Part shown: positions 9,576 to 19,188 of the stretch, piece after piece
How the letters are laid out: each line of letters begins with the position of its first letter
Position numbering within the stretch: the stretch's first letter is position 1
Assembly: GCA_003427395.1 (NCBI GenBank)
Contig: BFEA01000088.1
Coordinates: 49,383-86,536, forward strand
DNA: 37,154 nt
DNA from: Chara braunii
Taxonomy: Eukaryota; Streptophyta; Charophyceae; Charales; Characeae
Direction of reading: 5' to 3'
Program-made: the position numbers and the translations under genes
The notes under the pieces: model-generated
Databases searched by the model: none
Seen by the model: only the letters and a program-made list of their open reading frames with translations
Told to the model about the DNA's origin: nothing

Positions 9576-10652
9576 ATAATATTCTAAACTAATGTTGTCT
9601 GTCATATGTCACATGGCTGTCCATCTAACTAATCAATAATAAAAATAATGTTGACTCACTGGGTCTGTTCACAGTTTGGAATTTTAAACCCGAACTAATC
9701 ATCTGAAATCTACCCCTCCCTTTGTTCTTCTCAATGTCACGGTGTCACATTTCTTTGCATCATAAGCCAAGCGTGTCTCAAAGGTGTGCAATCCGGTCCC
9801 ACCCCTGTGCCCCGGGTTATCGTCAAGCAAGGCAGCCACAGCACTCTTATTTACCCTCGTACGCCGANGAGCCTTCCACTCGGATGATCTAGCTGATCAA
9901 GAGGCAATTTAACGTCCGCCCCCAAGTGACATCAAGAATTATTTTACGTCGCAGCAGGACGACGATCACAACCAGATCAGAGCCGAGTCCCCAGCCAGAA
10001 ATGTTTATAGACGGTCAGGTATGCGTCTGTAGAGGCTGCCACACTCGAGTTAACCCCTATCATGCGCAAGCAGCAGAACCAATGACTTGCAGCGAAGCAT
10101 GCTTGTACTACACCCAGTGGGTTGGCATGGTGACCGTGACCCAGTGCTTTGTCCAGGGCCCTTCAAGAAGCTCCGCCCGTCTTCCCCCAGATGCTCCACG
10201 TGAACAATCACGACTCTCAAGGTTGAGCGCACACGACACCTCACGATGAGAGGACTCTCAAGACANAACTCACAACCTCACNGTAAGAAGTGATGAAGAG
10301 GGTAGATAAGGTTAAGAGCAACGTACCTCGTTCATGCTNCCNCCAACCACAGAGATANTCTCACCAGATGACCTGAAGATGATTGCGATGACCAGTCACA
10401 GCATTGGCACAACCAGCATTTCGCCGTTCCACCTCAGCCTCAATCACCCAACAGATAGTTCTCATCACACTGCGAACACCCAATATTTACACCTTAGCCT
10501 TCCAGGCGATGCCCCTCACCACCTGGGTCGTCTTCACGCTCGTCTCCACCCTCCTCACTACACACCACTTACGGCCAAACTCTCCCAGCAGACCGCATGT
10601 ATGTACCGTATAAGGCAAAAGACAAGCGCCAGATGAGCGCAATCGTACCACA
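9576..10652 (-). other. Gypsy-1 untranslated leader
   Basis: No coding frame of note. The part next to the PBS (about 9890-10652) aligns with Gypsy-2 14462 to about 15405. The part next to gag (about 9590-9800) aligns with Gypsy-2 22678-22890, for example around GGAGGGGTAGATT and GACAGACA. In Gypsy-1 these two blocks are adjacent, while in Gypsy-2 about 7.3 kb separates them. Confidence 0.8.
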
Positions 10653-10664
10653 GCTCCAATACCA
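10653..10664 (-). promoter_or_regulatory. Gypsy-1 primer-binding site (initiator tRNA-Met type)
   Basis: On the minus strand TGGTATTGGAGC begins three bases after the 5' LTR. It differs at two positions from TGGTATCAGAGC, the match to the initiator tRNA-Met 3' end that Gypsy-2 keeps. Confidence 0.88.
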
Positions 10665-10667
10665 AAT

Positions 10668-11558
10668 TGCAAGGAAGATGAGCATTAGCGAACTTCAGCA
10701 ATCAAACAGCATCATACATATGAGCCCAGATAGTCTTGACCTCGAACCACAACAGACTTGCATCACGAGATACACCGAATAAGAACACACCAAGAGTTCA
10801 AAATTGACAATGTTGAAGTAGCCCCATCATCATCAACTACGAACCAGAGTTGATATCCTATTGGTGCTCGGCGCCCAGACTACATGTGGCAGATCCTATC
10901 TAGCCTATACTACGAAGCAGTACGAGCATATGTCGACCAATGTCGCACGCTTCAGCACCAGGTATGTCTCTCGTAACACTCACAACCCCGATCCATACCG
11001 CACAGATGCCACTAGCACCCCAAGGACCACCCTGCGCTTCACCTAGCATACAGCAGCGCAGCTGGCCTATGGCTGCGTGCTCCCTCCTACTCGCCCGTGA
11101 GAGCGTGAGTGCCAGCCAGCCAGCNGATTGCNCAGCAGCNCTCACGCAGCATGTAGCCAGCACCCGAATGCCNAATGAGGAGGCAGGCCCTTCCCTATAT
11201 CGAAGTGGCCTGCCTGCGTCCAGTCCAGGAAGCTTCCGGTAGGCCCCGGTAGGCACAGGCCCAGTCACGAAGAGAGCAGGCCTTGGGCCTGAAGTGGTTG
11301 CATGCGCCCAACTGCTTTCGGCCTGTGTTTGGCCCGGTACCCGTATCCAGCCCAGGGCCTGCTTCACATTCAATTACACAGGCGGCCCAGGGCCTGGATT
11401 CATTCAACCAACTGGCGCANCGCAACTGTCTGAATTTCCCCGATGCGGGGTACCCTGAAGAATGAGGCCCGAAGGGCCTGTCGTGCCTGCCTTCACTTAG
11501 GGCGGCCGACCTTGTTGCAGATAGGGCCCCGTAGGGGCTAAGCGGGCGTAGCCTCGCA
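10668..11558 (-). repeat. Gypsy-1 5' LTR
   Basis: 891 bp, matching 3495-4413 with about nine substitutions and a 28-bp deletion. The four N bases at 11125, 11132, 11140 and 11173 fall at exactly the same LTR positions as those in the other LTR. It should carry the element promoter, but I cannot place a TATA box with confidence. Confidence 0.95.
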
Positions 11559-12541
11559 GATGAAGTAACATCTGTGGGTGACCACAAGTTTTTCTCGGGT
11601 GGGAGTTTGGGGTTTTGGCCACAATATCTCTGCGAGGAGGCTCAGAGAGTGTTTGCTGTGGGAGTCATTCCCGCGGCCTGCTCTTTCGGAGCACATGGAA
11701 GAATGGGGTGCCCTCTAGGGTGTTTTAAGCAGTAGTGCTCCTGGTGTCGCGTGGAGATCTTGTGGAATTTGGCATAGTTCTCACAGTGGCCTCGCTGTAG
11801 CACTACGACATCATCCGATTCTGCAGGTTGCGCGGCAGGGGGAGGTTCATGGCAATCTTGGTGTTGCGTACAGGTCCTGCCGTGTAGTTTTGATTTGTGG
11901 TGGCGTTCTAGGCTGTCGCAGAGGGCTCTAAATTATTTTTTTTGACCACTGGCATGTGTGGTCAGTGCTTTTTTGTTAGTGGAGCCTTTTGTGTTTTGCT
12001 GTTTTGTGGTTTTCCGGGCCGAAGCGGAGGGCTCTCCAAGTTTTTTCGGACCCATGGCGGATGGGGTCGGTGTTTTCTTGCTGGTGGAGTCCTCTGTCTT
12101 AGGTAAGTTGCTTCTTGCCCTCCAGCCTTTTATGGATCAAATAAATATATGTATAATATTGTATTGTATATGTATATGCATATGTGCAAGTGTGCCACTT
12201 CGGCGGTAGACCGGTGTGTGGGCCACTTTGGCGCTGAACCACACAAACGTGGCCAACCTTGCATTTTCTATTATATTATCTATAACTTTTCGATATAAAT
12301 AGTTTGTTTAACTTTGTTATGAGTGTGGAGGAAATGAGAGAGAAAATTTGGGGTGCTAAGCACCAGTACATGGGCACCTGGGCAGCGAGTCTGACACCTC
12401 AAATTCTGGAGGCGCGAAATGAAAACACGGCCGCTGATCAAATTCATCAACGGCAGGCCCAGCGTTTGACGTTTCAGCCTTATGTTCTTGCGGCGACAAG
12501 TTTCGGACTGCAAGGCTGGGACAATGTACTTGTGGCATAAC

Positions 12542-12612
<71 letters not shown>

Positions 12613-13145
12613 CGTAGAGGGAAAAGAAAAAGGAGAAAGAGACCTGCAGCATATGAGACAGAGCAGCAGCGTATCCAACTTCTCTGTGGTCTTCAAAGTT
12701 CAAACAGACTATGAGGCTGACAACATGGCATGGGCTGCTGACATGGCCGTCTTTTTTTTTCTTTCTTTTTCAGATTTACTACTGAAGGGTGACGTGGGTT
12801 TGTCTTGCATCTGACTAGCTGACATCGCAACCAGGACGGTGAGGTGCACCCAATCAAACTGCTGAGCTGGCATCTAGTCTGGCAAACACATCCACGCTGC
12901 CGATGCAACATCTAGTCCAGCACAAACATCCAGACCACTGTCTTCGTTCCCTGAATAGAACGTATGGTCACTATAGCTGTATTTGGTGCGACTTTCAGTC
13001 TAGAAACAGCCATAAGGCCTGTATGTTCCATTTGAGGGAAGACGGTAGCTTGCGGTTGTCTTCGGTGCAGCCAATCAACCTGCCACTGACGCCGCCCTTC
13101 CTTGTCTGCCATTGGATTGTCGGGGCAATCAACCTGCCGACGTCA
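11559..13145. other. Non-genic flank between Gypsy-1 and the LINE
   Basis: No gene recognised. Contents: TA/TG-alternating DNA around 12140-12182; the dispersed motif at 12182-12215, followed by a second degenerate copy of GCCACTT(C/T)GGCG about 33 bp on; the (CA)n run; a T run near 12751-12760; and a repeated phrase, CAATCAACCTGCC, at about 13073 and 13127, just left of the LINE poly(A). A 78-codon open frame at 12304-12540 has no recognisable domain and I do not call it. Confidence 0.5.
12545..12612. repeat. (CA)n microsatellite
   Basis: About 34 AC/CA units without interruption. Confidence 0.97.
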
Positions 13146-13580
13146 TTTTTTTTTTTTTTTAAACAGGTCCTTATGGTCCTGGCTCCATATCCATTCTGGG
13201 GAGCGTCAGTCCGGTTCCTATTCCCCCGGCAAGTCAAAAAGACTCAAAATTGAATACATTATCATACACACTCACGCTTCCTTCCGCCTGGCCGAAGGAA
13301 CCCTGACCAGCATTGATTACTCCTGCTTGGGAGGATTGACTGTCAGCTTGCCCTACCTGAGTTTTCCTCTCAGAAACCCTGTTGGTTCTGTCGAATAGGC
13401 GTTGAACCACAAGAGACTGGGAGAGATGTCTGCCCGTCTGAGACTAAAGCCTCAATTTGTCCTTCTCGGGACTGCACTCCTTGTCTTCATTAAAGAGGGG
13501 CCCCTCTTCCAATCTGAACCCTCGATTGTATCCTGCTTGTTCTTGTGCTCATTGAACTATTCCTCCTCCGTAGATTACGT
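13146..13580 (-). mobile_element. LINE 3' UTR and poly(A), separated from its body by Gypsy-2
   Basis: The plus-strand T15 run at 13146-13160 is a poly(A) tail on the minus strand, preceded by about 420 bp of non-coding sequence ending at the Gypsy-2 boundary. The LINE body on the other side of Gypsy-2 breaks off at 29691, about 24 bp past its ORF2 stop, with no poly(A). Joining the two gives a complete LINE 3' end. The imperfect duplication ACGT (13577-13580) and ATGT (29691-29694) supports one interrupted element. Confidence 0.82.
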
Positions 13581-14446
13581 TGCGAGGCACAGGGCCTCGA
13601 TATGCCCCACAGGGCCTATTTTTCACACAGTCGGCCGCCCTAAGTGAAGGCAGACACGACCGAGGCCTACAGTCCATTTTGGGGTCACCACGCAAACTGG
13701 GGAAATTCAGGCAGTTGCGCAGCGCCAGTTGGTTGGAAGCGCCCAGGCCCAGGCTGCCTTTCATTGCATGTAACTGAGGCAGGCCCTGGGCCTGTTTACT
13801 TTGGACTGAGGCTCAGCCTCAAGCGGCCTACCGGAAGCTTCTGGGCCAGGGCCCAGTACCGCATTACCGCACGCAGCAGCAGGCCACTTCGATATAGAGA
13901 AGGGCCTGCCTACACATTGGACATTCGGGCACTGGCTGCATGCTGCGCAAGCGCTGCTGTGCTAACGCTGGCCAGGCTCACATGCTCACGGGCGAGCTGG
14001 AAGGAGCAGGCAGCCATAGCCGAGCTGCGCTGCTGTATGCTGGATGGGCCTAATGGTGGTCCTTGGGTGCATGTGGCATCTGTGAGTTGGGGAACAAGGT
14101 TGTGAGTGATACGAGAGACATACCTGGTGCTTGAAGCGTACGGCATTGTCCGAGATCTGCTCGTACTTCGGGGAACTGTTGATGTCATCAGCGGCATCGT
14201 AGAGTAGTCTAAATAGGATCTGCCATCTGTAGTCTGGGCACTGAGCGCCAGATAGGATATCAACATTGGTTCTTTGTTGATGACGATGAGATTATTCCAG
14301 CATTGTCAATTATGAGCTTTTGGTGTGCTCTTGTTTGGTAAAGCTCGTGATGCAATTCTGCTGTTGGTTCGAGGTCACGACTATCTGGTCTCATGTGTGT
14401 GATGCTGTTTGATTTCTGAAGTTTGCTATTGCTCATCTTCCTTGCA
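13581..14446 (+). repeat. Gypsy-2 5' LTR
   Basis: 866 bp, TGCGAGGCACAG to CTTCCTTGCA. It lacks about 62 bp present in the 3' LTR (28979-29039 region). The gap lies between two copies of AGGCCCTGG, so it looks like a deletion between short direct repeats after insertion; the equivalent segment also exists in Gypsy-1 LTRs. Confidence 0.94.
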
Positions 14447-14449
14447 ATT

Positions 14450-14461
14450 TGGTATCAGAGC
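14450..14461 (+). promoter_or_regulatory. Gypsy-2 primer-binding site (initiator tRNA-Met)
   Basis: TGGTATCAGAGC lies three bases after the 5' LTR, the standard match to the 3' end of plant initiator tRNA-Met. Confidence 0.95.
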
Positions 14462-15405
14462 TGTGGTTCGGTGCGCTAATCTGGCGTTTGTCTTCTGCCT
14501 AATGCGGTGGTGAGCGACCGTGCCGTGGGACGTGTGCAGTGAGGAGGGCGAAGATAAGTAGGCGACCCAGGTGGAGAGGGGTTCGAGAAGGCTAAGTGGT
14601 GAAGATTGGTTGTTCGCAGTGTGATGAGAACTATCCGGTGTGTGATTGATGCTGAGGTGGAACGGTGGTGCAATGCTGGTTGTGCCAAAGCAGCGATTGG
14701 TCATCACAATCAACATCGGGTCATCTGGTGAGAATATCTGTGGTTGGGGGCAGCTATTTTGAGGTACGTTGCACCTAACCTTATCTACCCTCTTCGACAC
14801 TTCTTACCGTGAGGATGTGTGTTCTGTCTTGAGAGTCCTCTCATGTGAGGAGTCGTGTGTGCTCAACCTTGAGAGTCGTCAATCTTCACGTGGAGCATCT
14901 GGAAGGAGAGCGCGGTGCTATGTGAAGGGCCTTGGACGAAGCACTGGGTCACGGTGACCACGCCAACCTACCGGGAGTGGAGCACGCATGCTTTGCTGCT
15001 TTGTCCTTTGTCTGCTCGCTGCGCTGTAGAGGGGTTCTGAGGGGCAGGCCAGCCCTATCGGACAGACGAGACCGGGCGTCTATAAATAAGCACTCGCAGG
15101 GACCTTCCATTGGCTGTGATCGTCGTCCTGTTTGCGATGTTAAATAATTCCTGAGGACTTTGGGGGCCGTCCATAAAAACGCCTCCTGATCAGCCAATCG
15201 GTTGGTGTAAGGCTCGCTGCACGCTGTCGGAGGGCGCGGTGTCCCGGCCCTCCTCCGTGTACCGAGTCCCTGCGTGGTACAGTCCCTCGTGAAGGTGCCT
15301 CGGCCTGTAGACGTGTCTTGAGTTTCTGTTGACGTTAGAGGCTGTGCTTCGACCCAGACCAGTCCTGGTGGCTGTGCCCTTGACAAAAGGGGGTGCGCCA
15401 CAGGA
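14462..15405 (+). other. Gypsy-2 leader, part shared with Gypsy-1
   Basis: It aligns with the Gypsy-1 leader (about 10652 down to 9880 on the minus strand), for example around GTTCGCAGTGTGATGAGAACT and GGTACGTTGC. No coding region is supported. Alignment is clear to about 15215 and patchy to about 15405, where Gypsy-2 enters its private region. Confidence 0.75.
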
Positions 15406-16016
15406 CTTCCATTGGTCCACGTAGGCTCGGCGCCCTGTTGTACAGCAGAGCACAACCGGCCTGTGGCCGTGGTAGCCGTCGGGTTCGCCCTGGGACGCGG
15501 AGGTGAGAAGACTGGCTCTGTCTTTTCAACTGGGCGTCGAATGCCCTTCTGCTAGGTTATGGGTCAGATGCATAAAAAACCAGGTAACTATCAGGAAGAA
15601 AACAAAAACGGAGTAAAGGATGGACAAGGAAATTTAAAAGAGAAAAGAAAACGCATGATCGGTACACGGATCAAGGCCATTGCTTCCGTCCGGAGTAGTT
15701 CGTCGATAGCTGTTCGACTACCATTATTACTGTTATTATTAATTTGCCTATTTTGGGAAGTGGATTCATTATCGGTCCCCGTCATTTCATAGGGAGGCCA
15801 ACTGTTTGGGTTTCGAGTTCAGGTGGTGGTATTGCGGCTAGGCAGACCTGACCCTTCGAATATCACCTGTACCGAGCCTGTGCATCTAAGCCCCGCGCAG
15901 TAGGACCTAGCTATATTGGAGGTCAGATAAAGTGGGATCTGCGTGGACCTGTACCGCTACTCAGGCGGAGTTGTTGCGCGAAGAAAATTTGAATCGCCAC
16001 GCTTTTCTTCTTCTTC

Positions 16017-16062
<46 letters not shown>

Positions 16063-16820
16063 TCTACCGGTTTTGGACGCGGCTCCCTTTTCGTTTTCAG
16101 TCACTTCGCGGGAAAGCTGAACGGTTCAAATTTCGGGTTTTGTGGTCTGCGGCCTACGATGGCCAGGCGCAAGTATCTTGTCTGTGAATGTGCCCCAATT
16201 GAGTGCCACGCGATGAAACCTCAAAAGAGGGGCGACCCGCAGCCGCATCGGTAGGAAGCTTATCACCCCCCTCATGGAGGGTCATAAGCCCCCTCCTTGC
16301 CATCGGACACGGGTACCCAACAGTAACGGGTCGGCGGCGAGCTTTGAAGGTGGAAATACGTAAGCTGGTATCCCGTTATGGGACCACCGCTTCAGGGTTG
16401 CAGTCGCTTCTCGGCGAGGCGAAGCGACAGGGGTCGATAGCAGAAAGTCTGCAGTCGCCGGCGGTCACTGAAACTTTACTAATTTTATTTTGATCCGTTT
16501 TTATTTTATTGTCTATTTCATTTAATTAATTATATGGCCCCAGGTTACCGATGAGCAGGGTTTCGGAAGGTACCTCGTTTAGAACGTTGGGGCCACAACA
16601 TACAGCCGATCGCATAAAAAGGGAAGAGAGGACTGAGACCTGGCTATCTAGTGGCTGATCAGGAGGGCGTTAGCGGACTGCTTCGTGGCGTTAGCGCACC
16701 AGCCACTTTTGCTGTGCGAGCGCCAATCAACCGAGGTGAAGGGTACAAAATAGCAGGCGCTTGGGGGGTGACGATTGTCTGCGCCTAGGACCAAGGCTTT
16801 GTCTAATTCTGAGACCAGTC
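15406..16820 (+). other. Gypsy-2 private leader, 5' portion
   Basis: No gene recognised. About 15720-15850 and 16040-16160 look like degenerate direct copies of each other: both have a TTA-rich run, then TTTGG, then TTT(G/C)GGGTTT-like words. A (TTA)n run lies inside. An inverted pair GGCCCCA/TGGGGCC brackets 16535-16593. Confidence 0.45.
16018..16061. repeat. (TTA)n microsatellite
   Basis: About 14 TTA/ATT units, preceded by (TTC)n. Confidence 0.95.
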
Positions 16821-17342
16821 ATGGCACTGCACGGCTATAGGCCTGGGTACTGGTACCACCAGGCTCGTTGGAAGTCCGTGTCCGGGGAAGGGCCCTGGAT
16901 TACCGTCATACTCAATTATGACGGTGGAGATGAGCTGGTACTGAAGATCAACGTGGAGGGAGCACGAGAGGGGGAGATGCGAACTAGCCCAAAGCTGCAG
17001 GATGCGATTTCGGAGGCGAGAGACCGAGCGGAGAGACGCTGTAGACGGGACGGAGTGACGGCTAGGCTACAGATAACGGTGGCTTACCACGAAACTGAGA
17101 CCTCGATGGATACGGCGGACATGGAGCAGATCCACCAGGACAGAGACTCGAGAGGGGAGAGTGAGATGAGTGACGCAGACCGAGAGACGGATCTCAGGTC
17201 CTGGAACAGACCTGGTGAGATCCAGAAGCATCACCGAGCCGCAAACCCAGTAGAGGGGGGACCCGAGGCAAGCTCGCGACAACTGACACCCCGGGGTCGC
17301 AGGACGGGGGAGAAGTCGAGCAAGGGGAAAAGACAGGTCTGA
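16821..17342 (+). CDS. ORF-A: hypothetical protein in the Gypsy-2 leader
   Basis: A 173-codon frame from ATG at 16821; the open frame reaches back to at least 16761 without another ATG. The start context is good (G at -3 and G at +4). The first 90 residues look globular and alternate hydrophobic and polar (GYWYHQARW, PWITVILNYDGG, ARLQITVAY). The C-terminal half is highly charged and low in hydrophobics, ending in a basic tail (RGRRTGEKSSKGKRQV). I recognise no family, signal peptide or membrane segment. Part of the open length may come from the purine-rich composition that continues beyond it to about 18050. It could be an accessory retrotransposon ORF, a remnant exon or chance. Confidence 0.4.
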   Translation: MALHGYRPGYWYHQARWKSVSGEGPWITVILNYDGGDELVLKINVEGAREGEMRTSPKLQDAISEARDRAERRCRRDGVTARLQITVAYHETETSMDTADMEQIHQDRDSRGESEMSDADRETDLRSWNRPGEIQKHHRAANPVEGGPEASSRQLTPRGRRTGEKSSKGKRQV

Positions 17343-18700
17343 GAAAACGCGCGGGCAAGAGTGTGAACAGGACGAAACCCGAAACAAGGACGCTGAGGCA
17401 AGTGCAGTGGTACAGACACATGCGTGGGACTCGTCGGACACGTGGCGCGGCCTGGGAGGAGCAAGAGGGCGGTCAACGAGAGGTGTGAGAGAGAGAGTGG
17501 GCAGTACACCCGACCCCCGCGTGGCAGTCAGATAGAGCGGGACGAGAGGGTCAACGACAGAGAGAGAAGAAAGAAATGAGAACTGAATGTGTGTGCAAAA
17601 ATGCGGACGTCAACTGAACTGCAGTGTGTGACTAGCCAGCGAGGAGAGGACACACTGAGATAGGCCGTGCTGATGAGCGCGTGTAAGGCAGAGAGTTCAC
17701 AGCCGCGCGGAACGGGGGAGAGACAAAACAGGGGGAAAGGACACGTGTAAAAAGAAGAGGGCACCAATGTCAGAGAGAGAGAGGGAACGGCAAGAGCAGG
17801 CCGTACCAGTGGAGGTCAAGTTTTCGTCGCATGCGGGATGTGTGGGCTGCACGTGGCGGAACCAGGGGAGGGAAGAAAAGGTCAACGGGGAGAGAGAAAG
17901 GCAAGAATGGGACGTGTGTGTAGGTGGGAGAAGCTGACGGCAACCCACCTTCAGCGCGCGAAGACTCGGTGTGAGAGGGGGCATGCACGCGTGGACGACA
18001 GATGGGCGCTTCAGGAGTGGAGCAGAGAGAGGGTCAACGATCATTTCCTGGCCTGGAGTAGCGAGAACTCCATCTTCTCAGAGTTCCGAGCAGTAGCTTT
18101 AGGATAGCTTACGAGCTGCTAGAGAAAGTATGTGACGATCAGCGCGCCCGCCACGGACAGTTCCCCCATGACGCCGCAGAGACAGGTTCCTCATGCTTAT
18201 CCTTCACTGGCTGCTGTCAAGCCGTGTATGCTGACGAGGTAGGCTCAACACGCCTACTTTGGTCGGAGCATGCATGATCTGTTCAGTCAAAAACCAGTTT
18301 GCTGAGCTAGTTGTGAGGGGGTAGACAAGAAAGAGCCAGAGTAAGGACGCTTTCTCTTTCTTTTTTTTCCTTTCTTCAGGGTAATGCTGCCGAAGGTCAT
18401 CGACGCTTTCTCTCCGTAACTGCCTTGACCGAGATTTCAGATAAGATGTTGGCCATTACAAAATAATCCCTTTTCTTTTCATTAATTCCAGTTCTCTTCT
18501 TTGTTTTGGTTAATTAGAATGGTTGATCGTTATTAACTGGTCATGCTACATCTTGGCAAGGGTTAAGTCTCAGTAGACCATGTAAGTGGGTGAATAGGGG
18601 AATAGCCTCGACTCATAACAACGGTTCGAGGCCTGTAGGCTGAGGAGGGAATCCAGTGTCCAGCGTACAGATTGCTAATGATTAGCAAGGCTGAGGTTGT
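17343..18700 (+). other. Gypsy-2 private leader, purine-rich stretch
   Basis: From about 16940 to 18050 the plus strand is strongly G+A-rich, with GAGAGAG words. The phrase GGTCAACG recurs at about 17472, 17550, 17879 and 18035, usually next to GAGAGAG. After 18100 composition becomes ordinary. No gene recognised; the long minus-strand frames here are composition artefacts (Ser/Leu/Pro-rich). Confidence 0.5.
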
Positions 18701-18764
18701 TAAATGTTTTTGGCGTTTGGCAAGGCATTACACTTGTCTATTGGATGTACCCCCCCCCTTTTGG

Positions 18765-19020
18765 TGAGTGACAGCATAACGTGAATGCCCTGTGCGGCTG
18801 CTTCGTGTGAATGCAATTGAGTGACAGTGCCACGTGACCATATAATGTAACGGCGTGGTGCGATCACTTCGTGTGACTGTGTTGCGTGATAGTGCCGTGT
18901 GACTGTATCGTGTAACGGCACGGTGTGATTACCTCGAGTGACTGCGTTGTGAGACAATGCCGTATGACCGTTATCTTGTAATGGCATTGTGTGATTGTTT
19001 CGCGTGACTGCACGGAGGCG
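18765..19020. repeat. Degenerate tandem repeat, about 65-bp period
   Basis: About four copies of a unit containing GTGACAGTGCC, TGTAACGGC and TTCGTGTGACTG. Copies are roughly 70-80% alike by eye. A C tract lies just before (about 18750). Confidence 0.8.
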
Positions 19021-19048
19021 TGTTTGCTTTGGCTTGCGTACGCTCACC

Positions 19049-19188
19049 TGATTGAGTATTCTTGCCTATAGTGGTAAGAATTTCTGATCGAGTATCTTGC
19101 CTATAGTGGTAAGAATTTCTGATTGAGTATCTTGCCTATAGTGGTAAGAATTTTTGATTGAGTATCTTGTCTATAGTGGTAATAATTT
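19049..19188. repeat. Tandem repeat, 35-bp unit, four copies
   Basis: Four consecutive units of TGATTGAGTATCTTGCCTAT plus AGTGGTAAGAATTTC, nearly identical to each other. They directly follow the older 65-bp array. Confidence 0.95.

Larger units (their letters stand above)
3495..11558 (-). mobile_element. Gypsy-1: Ty3/gypsy LTR retrotransposon, minus strand
   Basis: An 8.06-kb element bounded by two direct LTRs that start TG and end CA. Read on the minus strand, the order is 5' LTR, PBS, leader, gag, pol (protease, RT, RNase H, integrase), polypurine tract, 3' LTR; this domain order defines Ty3/gypsy. GATG flanks both ends (3491-3494 and 11559-11562), a 4-bp target duplication. The LTRs differ by about nine substitutions and one 28-bp gap by eye count, so the insertion is young. 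Isolated N bases appear in this element and almost nowhere else, as expected for a high-copy family that is hard to assemble. Confidence 0.96.

Noticed and set aside
12304-12540. 78-codon frame ending just before the (CA)n run
   Set aside because: Reasonable composition but short, with no domain and no supporting context.
12482-12814. Frames crossing the (CA)n run, both strands
   Set aside because: The open length comes from Thr-His or Cys-Val repeats encoded by the microsatellite.
17067-18044. Several minus-strand frames of 70-125 codons
   Set aside because: Mirror of the purine-rich plus strand, giving Ser/Leu/Pro-rich translation without domains.
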